A stretch of DNA of 64,000 bases from Escallonia rubra (GCA_033065855.1 JAVXUO010000653.1:62001-126000); one strand, 5' to 3'; shown: positions 22,771-33,760, numbered from the stretch's first letter. Numbers and translations: made by a program. Notes: generated from the letters alone by a model not told the origin.

Positions 22771-23501
22771 CACTATCTCCGTCAGGGTGCCTGCGTGACT
22801 GGCCTACGTGCTCCGGCACTGGGGGCTTGCGTCGGCACCCCTAGGGACTATGACCCCCGGGTCACTCCGAGACGGGAGCAGGTCTTCGGAGGGCATCGCG
22901 CCTAGTTCACCTGGCAGTTGGGCGTCGGGTCTTCCCCACCGCTGCCAGGCCTGTGGGACTCCGCAAGGGCTTGGATTGGAGGCTAGATCAAGGGGGTTCT
23001 CTGGCCACACCGATGCGGTGGGAGCCAGTCTTTCCAGACAGACAGAGCGACGCTGTGAGGAGCAGGCCGGTTGAATATGCGATCTGACAGTCCATGGAGC
23101 ACCGGCACCCGTGGACCCCCCGGTGACGTGTCACTCCCGGGGAGCGCCACGTGTCGGTTTATGACATCATCATCTCAATCTCTATAAATAGAGGTCTTGA
23201 GAATTCATTTGGAGGAGATGAACATTTGGACATTTTCACTTTCTCACTCTAAAATTCTAGAGAGAGAAACATACAGTACCCTGACTCTGGACCTAAGCAT
23301 CGGACTGTGACTGTCGTCGTATATTCATCCTGCGCTATCGCCCTCGCAGCACTGCCACCCTCAAGCTCTGTCTGGGAAGCCCTTGGTCTCTGCCCTTGTT
23401 CCACCCTTGCTGTGTCTCACATCAACATACTTGGAAGCTGACTCGGACTGCAGCCTTTGTGGCACCTCCACGTAAGTACGAACCCGCTTTCCTTGGCATC
23501 A

Positions 23502-24770
23502 ATATGTGATATATTTAACCCACAATGATAAAAATGCCAATCTAAAATTTTTTAAGATACTCAAGGGAGTTTTTTAGGTTACTTTACATGTTAAAGTACC
23601 TAAAAACTTCAACGATCTTAAAAAAAAAAAAAAACCTTTTAGTCATTTTAAATGCTAAACTGACACAAATAAATACTTAAAAGGTAAAGTTCAAATTCCA
23701 AATAGATAAAGACATAAAGTAAACATATTTAACTACACAAGTTACACTTTAAAGGGTGACGGAGCACAACCGCCTCTGGGCTTTAGCTGGTAAACCGCAA
23801 TCTCTACCTCTGTCCTCACTTGTTTTCTCCTATCCCTCCTACGGTCAACCCAAGTCTGACATAAGATTCAATCAGTCTAGCCAATCATCTGGTGGCTTTG
23901 GGCTAAAAATTGCTTCCCTAAATTTGTGTTGCAACAGAAGGAGGTTTTTCTATTTTATTTTTGAGACGCCCTGAATAGAGCTGAAGTGCTACTTGTTAGC
24001 TAGCAGCAGTTTCACAGTGGAATCCTTATATGTTTTTTAACACCCGAAGGTCACATCATTGATTTTCATGATAAGTTCTGTTTTGATTCTTTAAATCCTT
24101 TTTTTAGTAATAGGAACAATCTCTTTTTTCAATTTATAATTATGGGATTAATAACTTATAATTCTGGATTTTAGTAATTAAAGATTTAGAGATTGTCCAA
24201 TTTCAGATTGAGAATTTGGCAATTGAAAATTTTAAACTTATAATTTGCATATTTCACAGTTATAGCAATCGAGCCTTTAACACTACAAATTTTCTGTTAA
24301 GTTTCAGCTTGAGTTAACTTGACAGAACCAAAAGAATTTAACTTTGAGTTCCACTATTTCGGTGGTTTAGGCAGTGGACTTAGTTCCATGAGATTTAATG
24401 TTACTGATAAACATATTAAAGCATGAGTTTAGGAATATTCTGATTGCTGAATCATAAAAAAATTTCAAGTGCCCACCCTACTCAACATTTCTGGCTCCGA
24501 CATCGGTTACTTGAGTAACATACTTATGAGGTTTCCTAGTACATAGGAAATATATTAAGGTTAATATGTATAAAGCAAAGGCCATAGGAAAAAATAAACC
24601 TCTTCCAAATAAGAAAGACTTGCAATGTTCTTTGGCCAAGTGAGTTCTTTATGGAAATTTATTACAAATCCAAGAGCAAAGACAATGCCATTCTCGCCAT
24701 TTTCTGAAATAAAATGGTGGAATTCTATTAACAATTAAAATATTGCACCAGTAGGATTTTTAAGCTATCA
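23502..24770. other. AT-rich non-coding sequence with a hairpin
   Basis: An imperfect inverted repeat (about 23546-23585 with 23592-23625) folds into a stem of about 35 bp with a loop of a few bases. A 72-codon ORF at 23756-23974 has no recognised domain and is not convincing. The rest is featureless. Confidence 0.4.
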
Positions 24771-24782
24771 AGGATTTGAGCA

Positions 24783-24925
24783 ATCGTTATAACGTTATTT
24801 TGACAACAACAGGCTGTCATTATAACGTTATTCTGACATCAACAGGCTGTCATTAAATAAGTGTGAGCTTGCTTAGATAATGACCGTGATAATGGAAATA
24901 GCGAGCTTGCTTAGATAATGACTTA
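24783..24925. repeat. Short tandem duplications
   Basis: TTATAACGTTATT.TGACA with CAACAGGCTGTCATTA occurs twice at about 24787-24860. GAGCTTGCTTAGATAATGAC occurs at about 24865-24884 and 24903-24922. Confidence 0.7.
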
Positions 24926-25039
24926 AGTGTAGTCTAATTAGATTATGTGCGGGCATATATGATTCATGATTCTTCATTATATTATTTATGATGTGAATTT
25001 TTAGTAATTGTTAGTTAAATTTATCTTTATATGACTGTG

Positions 25040-25138
25040 CAGCCATCCAGAAATACTGAGGATGATGATGACAATGATGGTTTGGATGTCAATGAGGAGT
25101 ATAACCTTGATGAGGATGATGATGACAATGATGTTTGA
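25040..25138 (+). pseudogene. Possible last exon of a transposon protein, acidic C-terminus
   Basis: After an acceptor-like TGACTGTGCAG (to about 25041), the frame encodes a short Asp/Glu/Asn-rich tail (NTEDDDDNDGLDVN then EDDDDNDV) and stops at about 25138. The CACTA 3' end lies 600 bases downstream, and CACTA proteins in this window also end in acidic tails. It is most likely the tail of that element's protein. The link is inferred from position. Confidence 0.3.
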
Positions 25139-25494
25139 AATGTTCAAACATCAACTTACTTTCATGTTTAAGGATGATCGCTACTATATGATAGTTTAGG
25201 ATTTGTGTTGGACTTGGTATTTTATGTGTTTGTGGACTTGTGGAGTTTGTGTTGATGAAAATTGTGGAGGTTGATTTGGTAATGAATATTGTGTTAATGG
25301 ATTTTGTGGAGATTGATGTAGTAATGGATTTTGTGGAGATTGATGTAGTAATGGATTTTGTATGCTTGATGAGTTGATGGATTTGTTGTATACAGGTCTG
25401 AAAAAAAAATGGGATTTGAAAAAAATAGGCGGAACTATACTTCTTTTGTTTTTATAATTTTAATGACGATTATGATTTGTCGCTAAAAGCATAA

Positions 25495-25764
25495 AACATT
25501 GATAAAATACCTTTAGTGACGGAATTTTTCCGTCACCATTTATTTTAGTGACGTATTTCATGTGACGGAATTTTCCGTCACCAATTGTTTTATATGAAAT
25601 TTTAAAAAAAATATTCGAAATATAAAATACATTTAGTAACGGAAATTTTCCGTCACTAAAGTTAGTGACGGAATCGTTAATTCCGTCACTAAAACTTTTA
25701 GTGACGGAAATTGTCTTTTTAGTGACGGAAATTTCCGTCACTAAAAACCTGTTTTCTTGTAATG
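25495..25764. mobile_element. 3' end of a CACTA element, TTTAGTGACGG subfamily
   Basis: The terminus reads TTTTCTTGTAATG at 25752-25764, a one-base variant of the CACTACAAGAAAA end. The preceding 250 bases hold about ten alternating copies of TTTAGTGACGG and CCGTCAC, the subterminal binding-site pattern of CACTA elements. The matching 5' end was not identified. The motif differs from the TTTAGCGACGG version in the other elements, so this is a distinct subfamily. Confidence 0.75.
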
Positions 25765-26651
25765 TCAATTAACGATTGATGATTGATTGATGCTTCTCCT
25801 TCTTAACCCACCATTTACACTACAAACTTTGTACAAAATAACTACCACTACAAGAAAAACTACCCACTTAATGACAAACTGTCCACTTATGAAATAACTC
25901 CAACTAAACTTATCCCGTGAAAGCATATTTTTAGAAGTTAGAAAGTAACTTCCTGATTTGAATTCATAATCATCTCTTTTTCACAAATAAAAGTTAATGC
26001 CATCTAGTGGCATTTAATTAAAGACATATCATTGTGAAAAAATTATATGTTGGTGCAAACGGGATGTAAGCCTTTATTTTCGTAATTACTTAATGGAACC
26101 ACATTACCAAATAAACATGGATATTAGCAATTTACTACACCATGCACATGTCAATATATTCCAAGGTCTAATCTAGGCATGAAGTCTAAAAGATCACCAC
26201 ATTTTGTTATAAATCCAAATCCTTCCAAAATATATGTACCAACACCATTTGCACTAGTTTTCACACTGCAAAATAATGATCCTTGTATTACTCATTGATT
26301 TTGTATCAAGTACATGATTGGTATTACCAACTTATGGCTGGACCAACGATCTTATGCACCCAATAATTTGTATAGCTTAAAAGCTGTGCTTGTGTTGTTT
26401 CAAGGCTGAAAATGCTTATTTTCAATCTAGTGTTGTGTTGTCCCACTGTTACCAAAAGAACACAAAATCCGAAAATGAGAAGAAAAAAGTTTCATGTTCC
26501 ATGAGGATCTTCTCATCTAAACTGACAAAATTAATCTAACATTAGCACCTTTTCGCCCAAAGAACATAAAAGGTCCCGTTTTCCACCTCTTAAGGAGGCA
26601 AGGAGGTCCGCGGTGACTCCAATATGTCTTAAACCATATACCAAAGCTTCA
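25765..26651. other. Non-coding stretch with an isolated CACTA-type terminus
   Basis: CACTACAAGAAAAAC at 25846-25860 looks like a CACTA 5' end, but no GACGG subterminal repeats follow. No ORF is present. The remainder is AT-rich and unassigned. Confidence 0.4.
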
Positions 26652-26870
26652 CACTACAAGAAAATAGGCTTTTAGCGACGGGGAAATCCGTCGCTAAAAG
26701 CCAAAAATCCGTCGCTAAAAGAATTAGCGACGGATTCACCGTCGCTAAAAATCCCTCGTATAAAAGCCCGTCACTAATAGTTTAGCGACGGAATTTTTAA
26801 ATCCGTCGCTAAATATGTGATTTTTACCGACGGATTTAAAAATTCCGTCGCTAAACTATTAGTGACGGGC
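26652..26870 (+). mobile_element. 5' end of a CACTA element with a 43-bp perfect inverted repeat
   Basis: CACTACAAGAAAATA at 26652 is a canonical CACTA terminus, followed by TTTTAGCGACGG and CCGTCGCTAAAA motifs. 26766-26808 and 26828-26870 are perfect reverse complements over 43 bases with a 19-base loop, built from the same motif. The bases before the terminus are TCA. The matching 3' end is uncertain: the terminus at 51461 is followed by AAA, not TCA. Confidence 0.8.
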
Positions 26871-27810
26871 TTGGACCAGAAAATGCCGTCATAGTGGTGC
26901 AGATCATTGTCTGCAACTTGGACCAGAAAATGGTTGGCACGAACCAGACACTTAGTTCCGACCTTCCTGAACCCCGGCCTAAGCGGAGGCCTTATCGCCT
27001 TAGAAGAACTCGATCTTCAGTCATCTTCATCTGACACTGGAGCATCGGAAACAGATCCAAGTTCGAAGCTCATGTTCCAGTATACTTGTGCTTCATTGTT
27101 GTTGCCATCTTCATGTGCATCACGTGCCATACGACGTAAGTTATGCTACTTTGACGAACTCTCATTCTATTATTTTCTTCACGTATTCGATGCAGTGCCC
27201 TTTCAAGCTCCATGTGTGTAATTCAAGGCATGTTGATTGCCTTTTGTCAAGGTATGGGTATATTCATGCGCCGTGAATCACCTACTAAGACCTCATATTC
27301 ATCCGATAAGACCATTCTGCACGTAATGTATTAACATAGCTTGATGAGTAACGCAAACTTGGACGCAAAGAATAGTGAAATTCATCTTCGCCCGCCCAGT
27401 AACGACCCATTGCTTCAAAAATATCTCGTGGAGTATATGACATTTCCAGAGTTGTTATGAAATTGGGAGTATATCACTATATGCCCTTTGCCCTTCGTGC
27501 AATGCATGTACTTATATATATACTTTGAAACGGGACCACTTTATGAGATGCTACAGTTCAACTTTTGAGAAGTGACAAGCCTCTGCAATAGACTAGAGAC
27601 TTGTCTTGTCTATGTGTAGACTTGTCAACTTTATGACACGGGCATGCTATTGTCTCCAACTACCAATTAAGCAGAGTGTCAGTGTCCAGAGACTTGTCTT
27701 GTCACCAGAGATAGGCAGGCTATTGTGTAGCTATCACACCAATATATTGTGTATGTGGGCTTATTTATATATGTTAGCCATGCTCATCGCATTAGATGTA
27801 CCTAAGTTAG
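26871..27810. other. Interior of the CACTA element or flanking DNA, uncertain
   Basis: A 104-codon plus ORF (26907-27221), Ser/Leu-rich, has no recognised domain. ACGAC/GTAAGTTATG near 27133 resembles a splice donor. GACCAGAAAATG is duplicated at 26874-26885 and 26921-26932. Nothing here can be assigned a function. Confidence 0.3.
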
Positions 27811-28194
27811 ATGACAGGAGTTCCTGGGAGTTCTAGTATGTGGGGACGCAAGACTGTGTGGTTGTTGTGTGAAATGAACGACGACTACAAAGAAGTGAAG
27901 TACACGGATCCGAGAGAGTATTATTGCGGTTTACGGAGAGAATGGGCATATCGAGTTAAGGAATCAGAAGCACTACACCAAAATCTCACCACGCTGAGGG
28001 CACCTGTGCCGCAATGTCGTTCACTTAGTATGTCGAGGCGTAATGTTAAGCATTGTAAGAAAGTTGTGCGCCGAATTCGTATGGAGAATAATCTGATGTT
28101 GCTAGAAAACGATTTTACATGCTTCAACTTGCGGAAGAAATGGCCGAGGCTAGTGGGAGGCACCTCAATTCAAACGAGAGAAACAATAGTTTAA
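27811..28194 (+). CDS. Hypothetical 127-codon ORF
   Basis: I do not recognise this protein. It is basic and charged, with a C-terminal part (VVRRIRMENNLMLLEN) that could form a short helix, and a Cys-containing middle. It ends just before the (AT)n tract that borders the palindrome-flanked element. It could be an exon of the CACTA element starting at 26652 or chance coding. A 36-codon open tail (MSFRSIMAKW start) lies on the far side of that element at about 34326-34434, but I cannot show that the two belong together. Confidence 0.25.
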   Translation: MTGVPGSSSMWGRKTVWLLCEMNDDYKEVKYTDPREYYCGLRREWAYRVKESEALHQNLTTLRAPVPQCRSLSMSRRNVKHCKKVVRRIRMENNLMLLENDFTCFNLRKKWPRLVGGTSIQTRETIV

Positions 28195-28237
28195 CCAATG
28201 ATCAGTACTTATCTGATAAGTATATGTCAAATGAAAA

Positions 28238-28240
<3 letters not shown>

Positions 28241-28283
<43 letters not shown>
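28241..28283. repeat. (AT)n microsatellite
   Basis: More than 40 bases of pure AT alternation lie at the left border of the palindrome-flanked element. A similar tract lies at its right border (34276-34322). Confidence 0.95.
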
Positions 28284-28288
<5 letters not shown>

Positions 28289-28854
28289 TCCTACTGCATG
28301 TTAGGATTTCATTCCAACTGGCACTTATCCACATGTCATTCTAATTAGCGAATCCCGTCTTTTGATCAGCATGTAAAATGTTGAGAATTTATGTTTCTAT
28401 CTAAAATGTTGGGAATTTTGGTCCTATCTATGTCTGCGATACTATATAGCGGACAGTCCCGCAGAAGGAAGAGTCTCCAACACTTAGTTTTTTTTTTGTC
28501 ATATCTATGTCCGCTATATAGTATAGTGGACAGCCAAACAGAAAGTCAGTCTCCAACACTTAGTTTTTTTTCGTCCTGTTGGGCTGTCCGCTATATAGTA
28601 TAGCGGTCAGTCTCCAACACTTAGTTTTTTTTCGTCCTGTTGGGCTGTCCGCTATATAGTATAGCGGACAGCGAAATAGAAAGTCAGTCTCCAACACTTA
28701 GTTTTTTTTCGTCCTATTTATGTCTGCAATACTATATAGCGGACAGTCCCGCAGAAGGAAGAGTCTCCAACACTTAGTTTTTTTTTTTGGTCCTATCTAT
28801 GTCCGCTATATAGTATAGCGGACAGCCAAACAGAAAGTCAGTTTCCAACACTTA

Positions 28855-29538
28855 GGGTTCGTTTGACAAAATTTTTTTTTTGGTTTTCAGTTTTTAAAGA
28901 GCAGTTTTTTAAAGAGCAGCTTAATTTTTTTTTTTATAAAAACAAATGGGTGTTTGGTAAACCCTTTTTTTTTAGTTTTTTTTTTTTGTGTTTTGTTAAC
29001 CCTTTTTATTTTGTTTTTTTTTTTTTGGTGGTTTGCGGTGGCGGTGGTGGGGTGCAGCGGTGGTGGCCGGCGGCCGGAGGTGGCTGCCGGCAGCGGTGGT
29101 CGCCGGCGGTCGGAGGTGGCTGCCGGCAGTCTTCGGCGGTGGCTGCCGGCAGTCGCTAGCGGTGGTCGCCGGCGGCCGGAGGTGGCCGCCGGCGGCCGGA
29201 GGGGCCGCCGGCGGCCGGAGGTGGCTGCCGGCAGTCTCCAGGTGGTGGCCGGCGGCCGGAGGTGGCTGCCGGCAGTCTCCGGCGGTGGTCGCCGGCGGCC
29301 GGCGGTGGTCGCCTGAGGTGGCTGCCGGCGGTGGGAGGGTGGTGGTGGTGGTCTAAGAAAAAAAAACCAAAAGTGAAAAAAAAAACCAGTTTCTGGAGTT
29401 TTTTTTTTACTCTTTTTTACTCTTGAGTTTAAAAACTGGTTTTTAAACTGAAAAAAAAATGGTTACCAAACGCTCCTTTTTTTTTCAGTTTTTAAAAACT
29501 GAAAAAAAAAGAGGAAATTTTTTTTGTCAAACCTAGCC
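28855..29538. mobile_element. PIF/Harbinger-like MITE, 684 bp, TTA duplication
   Basis: Ends read GGGTTCGTTTGACAAAA and, reverse-complemented, GGCTAGGTTTGACAAAA. TTA flanks both sides (28852-28854 and 29539-29541). The host array gives an empty-site reference: other units read CACTTAGTTTTTTTT without interruption, so the insertion point and duplication are certain. Inside the T-rich/A-rich arms lies a 300-base GC-rich minisatellite of GGTGGCTGCCGGC and GGCGGCCGGAGG units (29035-29345), which makes Gly/Ala/Arg-rich spurious ORFs. There is no transposase. Confidence 0.85.
29035..29345. repeat. GC-rich minisatellite inside the MITE
   Basis: Units of 25-35 bases of GGTGGCTGCCGGCAGTC and GGCCGGCGGCCGGAGG repeat about ten times. 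Composition contrasts sharply with the T-rich and A-rich arms around it. Confidence 0.85.
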
Positions 29539-29739
29539 TTAGTTTTTTTTGGTCCTATTGGGATGTCCGCTATATAGTATAGCGGATAGCCCAACAGAAA
29601 GTCAGTCTTGAACACTTAGTTTTTTTTTCGTCCTATCTATGTCCGAGATACTATATAGTGGACAGTCCCGCAGAAGGAAGAGTCTCCAACACTTAGTTTT
29701 TTTCGGTCCTATCTATGTCCACTATATAGTATAGCGGAC

Positions 29740-29938
29740 ATCCCAACAGAAACACAGTCTCCAAAACACTTGGTTTTTACACTTTGTTTTCCCCTGGTCA
29801 AAGCAAATCACACAGAACAAATCAAACACTCAAATCAACAAGACAACGATATCAGTCAATCAAATCAATCGCATTCAACACCAATCACATCTCAGTCAAC
29901 ACAAATAAAATCATTAGAATCGCAAACATTGTCAATTG
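29740..29938. other. 3' flank of the PMD-protease gene
   Basis: No coding content. The plus strand is rich in AAATCA and CAAATC words. It would contain the 3' untranslated region of the minus-strand gene. Confidence 0.4.
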
Positions 29939-32900
29939 TCAATTGGGGCCCTCAGCCCCTGCGGGATCCCCCTCATTACACGGATTTACAATAAATCTAA
30001 TAAGTCTAGGCCGGCCATTGATAATTTGCCAAGCCATCCTATACCTAAAGCAGTCTATGCATTCTTGGCTCCAGACGGTATTCTTGAGGCTCTCAGACCG
30101 ACATATGTAATCCATGTACATGCAGACGAAGACGCCGCAGTCCGAGGAATTAAGTTGCTTGGGCCTACTCCTCTTCAATCGGAAAACAAGCTTCGGCCTG
30201 GGCGGTGCCCTCTCTCGACGCTTACCATTGACCATGACAACAAATAGATTCTGCGAGAAACATAATAAGCATTAAACATTAAACATTAAACATAGAAAAC
30301 ATAATAAGATTAATCAGTTCTACAATATGCAAGTTACAATAAGAAGTAAATAGGATCTTACCATGGCATCCAACTGGCCTAAGCCTCGGTACATTTCAAT
30401 CACACCAATCGCGGAGGTATCATCGTAGAGACTGTCGAGGACTGATACGGTCTTCGTTACCGGTTCATAGCAAACCAAGTACCAGTGGGCATTCACTATA
30501 AATGGGATTAGAAACACGTCCACCACACTTGCGCTCGCTGGACTATCCCGAGCAAGATATGCTTGTAGGTTAGCGGACGGCCTCCACTGGGGACCCTTTC
30601 TCGCCTTCCTTGATTTATCCCATTCGTTATACTCTTGTACTAGGATGCCATGAAAAAAGCATCGCAGATAAAAATGTGCGGACCGTAGTTAGGCTGCTCC
30701 CGACCCCTTTGCCTCAGAATTTTCACGTAGTGCGAGATGACAAAGTTGTCTAACAAATTCTCGGCGCCAGCGAGGACAGTTCTCTCCACGAGGCATTGTA
30801 ATCCAAGCCCTACGGGTGATCCACGTCATACGACGCTCCGCTGGGGGGGCCCCCGCTAAAATAACAGGCTCGGATTAGCTCATGTTTATGCGGCTTGAGG
30901 GGCCTGGCTGGATGCCCTTTCGGATATTGCCCTTGGGGGTCGACCGGTTGCTCTTGCCCTCCGTCGGGGGGCAAGAGCAATGGAAGAAATTGGCCTCCAA
31001 CTCCTGGTTCGGCCGACTGATAATCGCCTACGGGGGCCCCGGCCCGCTGATATTGCTCGCCGGCCATTTCTTCCACCGGCTGATATTGCCCTTCGGGGGC
31101 GCCAAGTGGTCCCGCCCACGGGACAATGGGTAGTGCCTCGTTGAAACCGTAAGGCCAGTCTTGCGTGACTTGACTCTGAGAGAGGGGTTGGGGTTCCGGG
31201 AACAAATTGAAGGTCGGGCCGCTGTAATCGGCCCACGACGCTTGAGCCTGTCCCATCCCCACTATAGAGGGACCACCAACTCCCTGGCTCACCCCTGAAG
31301 CCTGTCCGGAGGGATCACCATATCCCTAGCTGACGCCCGTATAACCCATTCCCGGGCTGTCAACCAAAGACTATCCCGATGCTTGGTGCACAAAATTCCC
31401 GCAGCCTAAAGCCAGTGCAGCAGCCTGTTGGCGAAGATCTTCGCCCATTGCGCTCACCAGATCCTTCCGCTCACTCAACTTCTGGAAGAATGCAAGCGAG
31501 GCATTAACCTACATCCAAAGAGATAACAAATAGGCAACTACACCAATCAAAATTTTATATTCAACAAATTCAAGACAAGTAAGACTAGTTGGGCAACTTA
31601 CGAGATTGTATGCCATACGCTCGTCGATCTGACTCCTAGGCGCATACCTCTCACCGTGTTCAAAGTTCACTGGGGCTACTCTTCTCCGCGTGATGCGGTA
31701 GTACCACTCATCGTACTGTTCGATGCCGATAACGGGGTCCAGCTCCAAGACGATGGCCGCCAGTGTGTTCTGCCAAGAAGTCCAAAGCTCTAGTTCGGCC
31801 GCGCACAATTCTTGCGCATTGGCCTTGCCAAATCGCCCGACATCCGGTGGGTCCTGTTAACCCTCATGTCTGGGGCACCGGCTGGCAATCCCTGCTCCAA
31901 CTCAAAATGGCACATTGCTCGGTCTGGCAGCTGCCACTCTGCGACCTCGAAGTGGATGAGAGGTGTGCGCTGTAACCCGAAGAGCGTGAAGATGAACGAC
32001 TCTTCGACCCGTCGCGCCAAACGTATGTACGGTGCCCAACGCATTTGGCCAGGAGATAGACCGTCGAACTCCCCTCGATAGTACGTGATGTTGTGATGGG
32101 GATCGACTCTCCTGCGGTAGTGGCTATTCTTCCGGCTGTGCTCCCAAGCACGCAACCAAGGCCACACTCTATCTGTTCTATCCCTACGCATTAGTGCCCC
32201 GGGAGCAAGGTGTTCATAAGACCACACCTGAGAACATGGGCAAATTATATTTATATCGTCAATTCAACAAAAGCAAAAACAAAAACAAAAAAACAATAAC
32301 GAAGACAGGATTTATATGATATACCTGCAATAGCGAGAGACATGCACATATGGCTTTGGAGTCAGGCCTCGTCGCCTTGTGCAATGCTCAGTAAAAATAC
32401 GAAAGAATCGCTGCACCCCATGCATAATCTCCAACCTCAGCCAGGTTACCCAACAATGGTAAATATCTCACGCTGACCGTGTTCTTCGACGTCGTTGGGA
32501 ATAATATTGCCCCCATCACCCACCAGAGGAAGGCTTGTGTGTACAGCACAAGGTCACGGCCCGTATAGTTTTCCGGCAAAACCCCGTAGGTATCTACCAA
32601 CCACTTCAACTTGATACCACCAGTGCTAAATTGATCCTGGGGTATCGAAGTTAAGAAGTCCCTAGTGGTTCTCTTATTCGTTGCTTCTGACGGAGGAGCA
32701 ATTACCGGCCGCCCCGTCACCGGCAACCCTAAGATGAACCCTACATCTTCTAGGGTAATTGCCATCTCTCCGAGCGGGAAGTGAAACGTATTCGTTTCAC
32801 TTCTCCACCTCTCAACAAGGGCACCTATCAAGGCCCGGTCAAGCTGTTGACATATCTGCCCATGCGTGAAAATCCCAAACCCAATTCCATGCAGTATCCT

Positions 32901-33143
32901 CTTCTGGGCGGTGTTCAGTTTCCACGATGTGAACTCGCGAGATACTTCTACAATGTTGAGAAGTTCTCTTTCCTACTAATTAATAAGATAATTTAAGCAA
33001 AACAAACGGTATATACAACGTTCGTAAGAATAAAAAAGTTGATAAATAATGTATCTTACTCCACCATCCCATATGAGCGTACTGATATGGTTGGCTTGGT
33101 CGTATAACACGGATGGGTCTTCTGGTCTAGGGTTGAATTCCAT
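29939..33143 (-). pseudogene. Plant mobile domain-Ulp1 (C48) protease fusion gene
   Basis: Minus-strand gene with probable exons 33143-33060, 32972-32325, 32227-31602, 31508-30790, about 30526-30362 and 30250-29939, joined by GT-AG introns. Start: ATG at 33143, opening with MEFNPRPEDPSVL. Exon 2 carries the PMD: RSETNTFHFPLGEMAITLED, GLPVTGRP, LYTQAFLWWVMG and LPLLGNLAEVGDYAWGAA. Exon 3 opens with VWSYEHL. A Pro/Gly/Gln-rich linker follows. The C-terminal domain is a C48 protease with His in NAHWYLVC (about 30487), Asp in VLDSLYDD and Cys in NSSDCGVF (30139-30137). Disruptions: TGA at 32390-32388, a frameshift near 31840, stops in the linker. There is no transposase. Confidence 0.75.
30251..30361 (-). 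other. Intron between the His/Asp and Cys exons of the C48 domain
   Basis: On minus, GATGCCATG/GTAAGATCC (donor at 30361) and TTTCTCGCAG (acceptor at 30251) bound a 111-bp AT-rich intron. It contains a triple TTTAATGTTTAATG repeat and separates the catalytic His/Asp from Cys. Confidence 0.7.
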
Positions 33144-33760
33144 TTTTTTGCAACTGAAATTATGAAAAAACTTTCTTAGTTTGGATTTTACGTTTTTGGA
33201 TTTTGATAATCGCTCGCAAAAATACGACGCTAGCACATGCATAATACATAGGCCGCAAGCACATGCATAATGCATACAATGTTAGCATATGTACTCATAT
33301 GTATAATAGATATATATATACATATACGGAATCGGATTTTACAAACGCTAGCACATGAACAAAAACATACATATATAAAACGCAATATTCATCACAACTA
33401 TTGGACAGAAACGACGCTAGCACATGCATAATACATATAACGCAAGCACATGCAACAAAAATGCATACAATGTTAGCATATGTATAATAGATATATATAC
33501 ATATACGGAATCGGATTTTACAAACGCTTGCACATGAACAAAAACATACATATATAAAACGCAATATTCATCACAACTATCGATTACAAACAAAAAAAAG
33601 TATAGATTTTGTGAACTTACGTGATCGATTTAGGGTATTAAAGGTGTTCTTAAGACGGAATTGCTGCGCCGATCTGCTTGCCAACGCCGCTGGAAATTTT
33701 TGTGAGTAGAAAGAGTGGAGAAAAGTGCCGTCGTTACTGTTTTTTGAACCTATATTGACC
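33144..33760. other. 5' flank of the PMD-protease gene, with a duplicated block
   Basis: A block of about 190 bases (CGACGCTAGCACATGCATAATACATA through ATATATATACATATACGGAATCGG) occurs twice, at about 33227-33340 and 33410-33515. The downstream part (AACAAAAACATACATATATAAAACGC) is also repeated, at about 33357 and 33538. TATATAAAACG (33551-33561) is in the wrong orientation for the minus-strand gene. A donor-like CACGTAAGTT on minus lies near 33618-33624. Confidence 0.5.

Larger units (their letters stand above)
20827..23501 (+). mobile_element. Solo LTR of a Tat-type gypsy element with ATATG duplication
   Basis: The sequence starts TGTTCCCAAC and ends TTGGCATCA. It is flanked on both sides by ATATG (20822-20826 and 23502-23506), and no primer-binding site follows, so it is a solo LTR left by LTR-LTR recombination. 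Homology to the LTR at 4311-5885 covers the first about 70 bases, the block around 22850-22920 and the last 350 bases. TATAAATA lies at 23183-23190, preceded by a CCACGTGTC box at about 23147-23155. At 2675 bp it is 1.1 kb longer than the other LTR, the difference being three tandem arrays. Confidence 0.8.
28432..29739. repeat. Left palindrome array: nine copies of a 23-nt near-palindrome
   Basis: Copies start at 28432, 28509, 28586, 28647, 28722, 28801, 29565, 29641 and 29717. Each has half-sites GTCCGCTATA and TAGCGGAC around a short AT centre, with 0-3 changes. They are embedded in a tandem unit of 60-80 bases that also carries AGTCTCCAACACTTAG and a T run followed by CGTCC. Some units are inverted in the centre (ACTATATAGC instead of CTATATAGTA). 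The MITE at 28855-29538 splits the array. This is downstream (3') of the PMD-protease gene. Confidence 0.9.

Noticed and set aside
4311-23501. One 19-kb Tat element with its two LTRs at 4311 and 20827
   Set aside because: The two LTRs are strongly diverged and carry different arrays. The right LTR has its own matching ATATG flanks, while GAAAG before the left LTR does not match the right flank. A solo LTR plus a 3'-truncated element fits better.
25846-25860. Start of another CACTA element
   Set aside because: CACTACAAGAAAAAC matches, but no subterminal GACGG motifs follow, so it may be chance or a tiny remnant.
28863-29356. Gly/Ala/Arg-rich ORFs
   Set aside because: They come from the GC-rich minisatellite within a MITE and occur in overlapping frames.
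28432-29739. CRISPR-like array of palindromic repeats with spacers
   Set aside because: The genome is plant-like, spacers are themselves repeated and carry T runs, there are no cas genes, and the repeats occur on both sides of a eukaryotic spliced gene.
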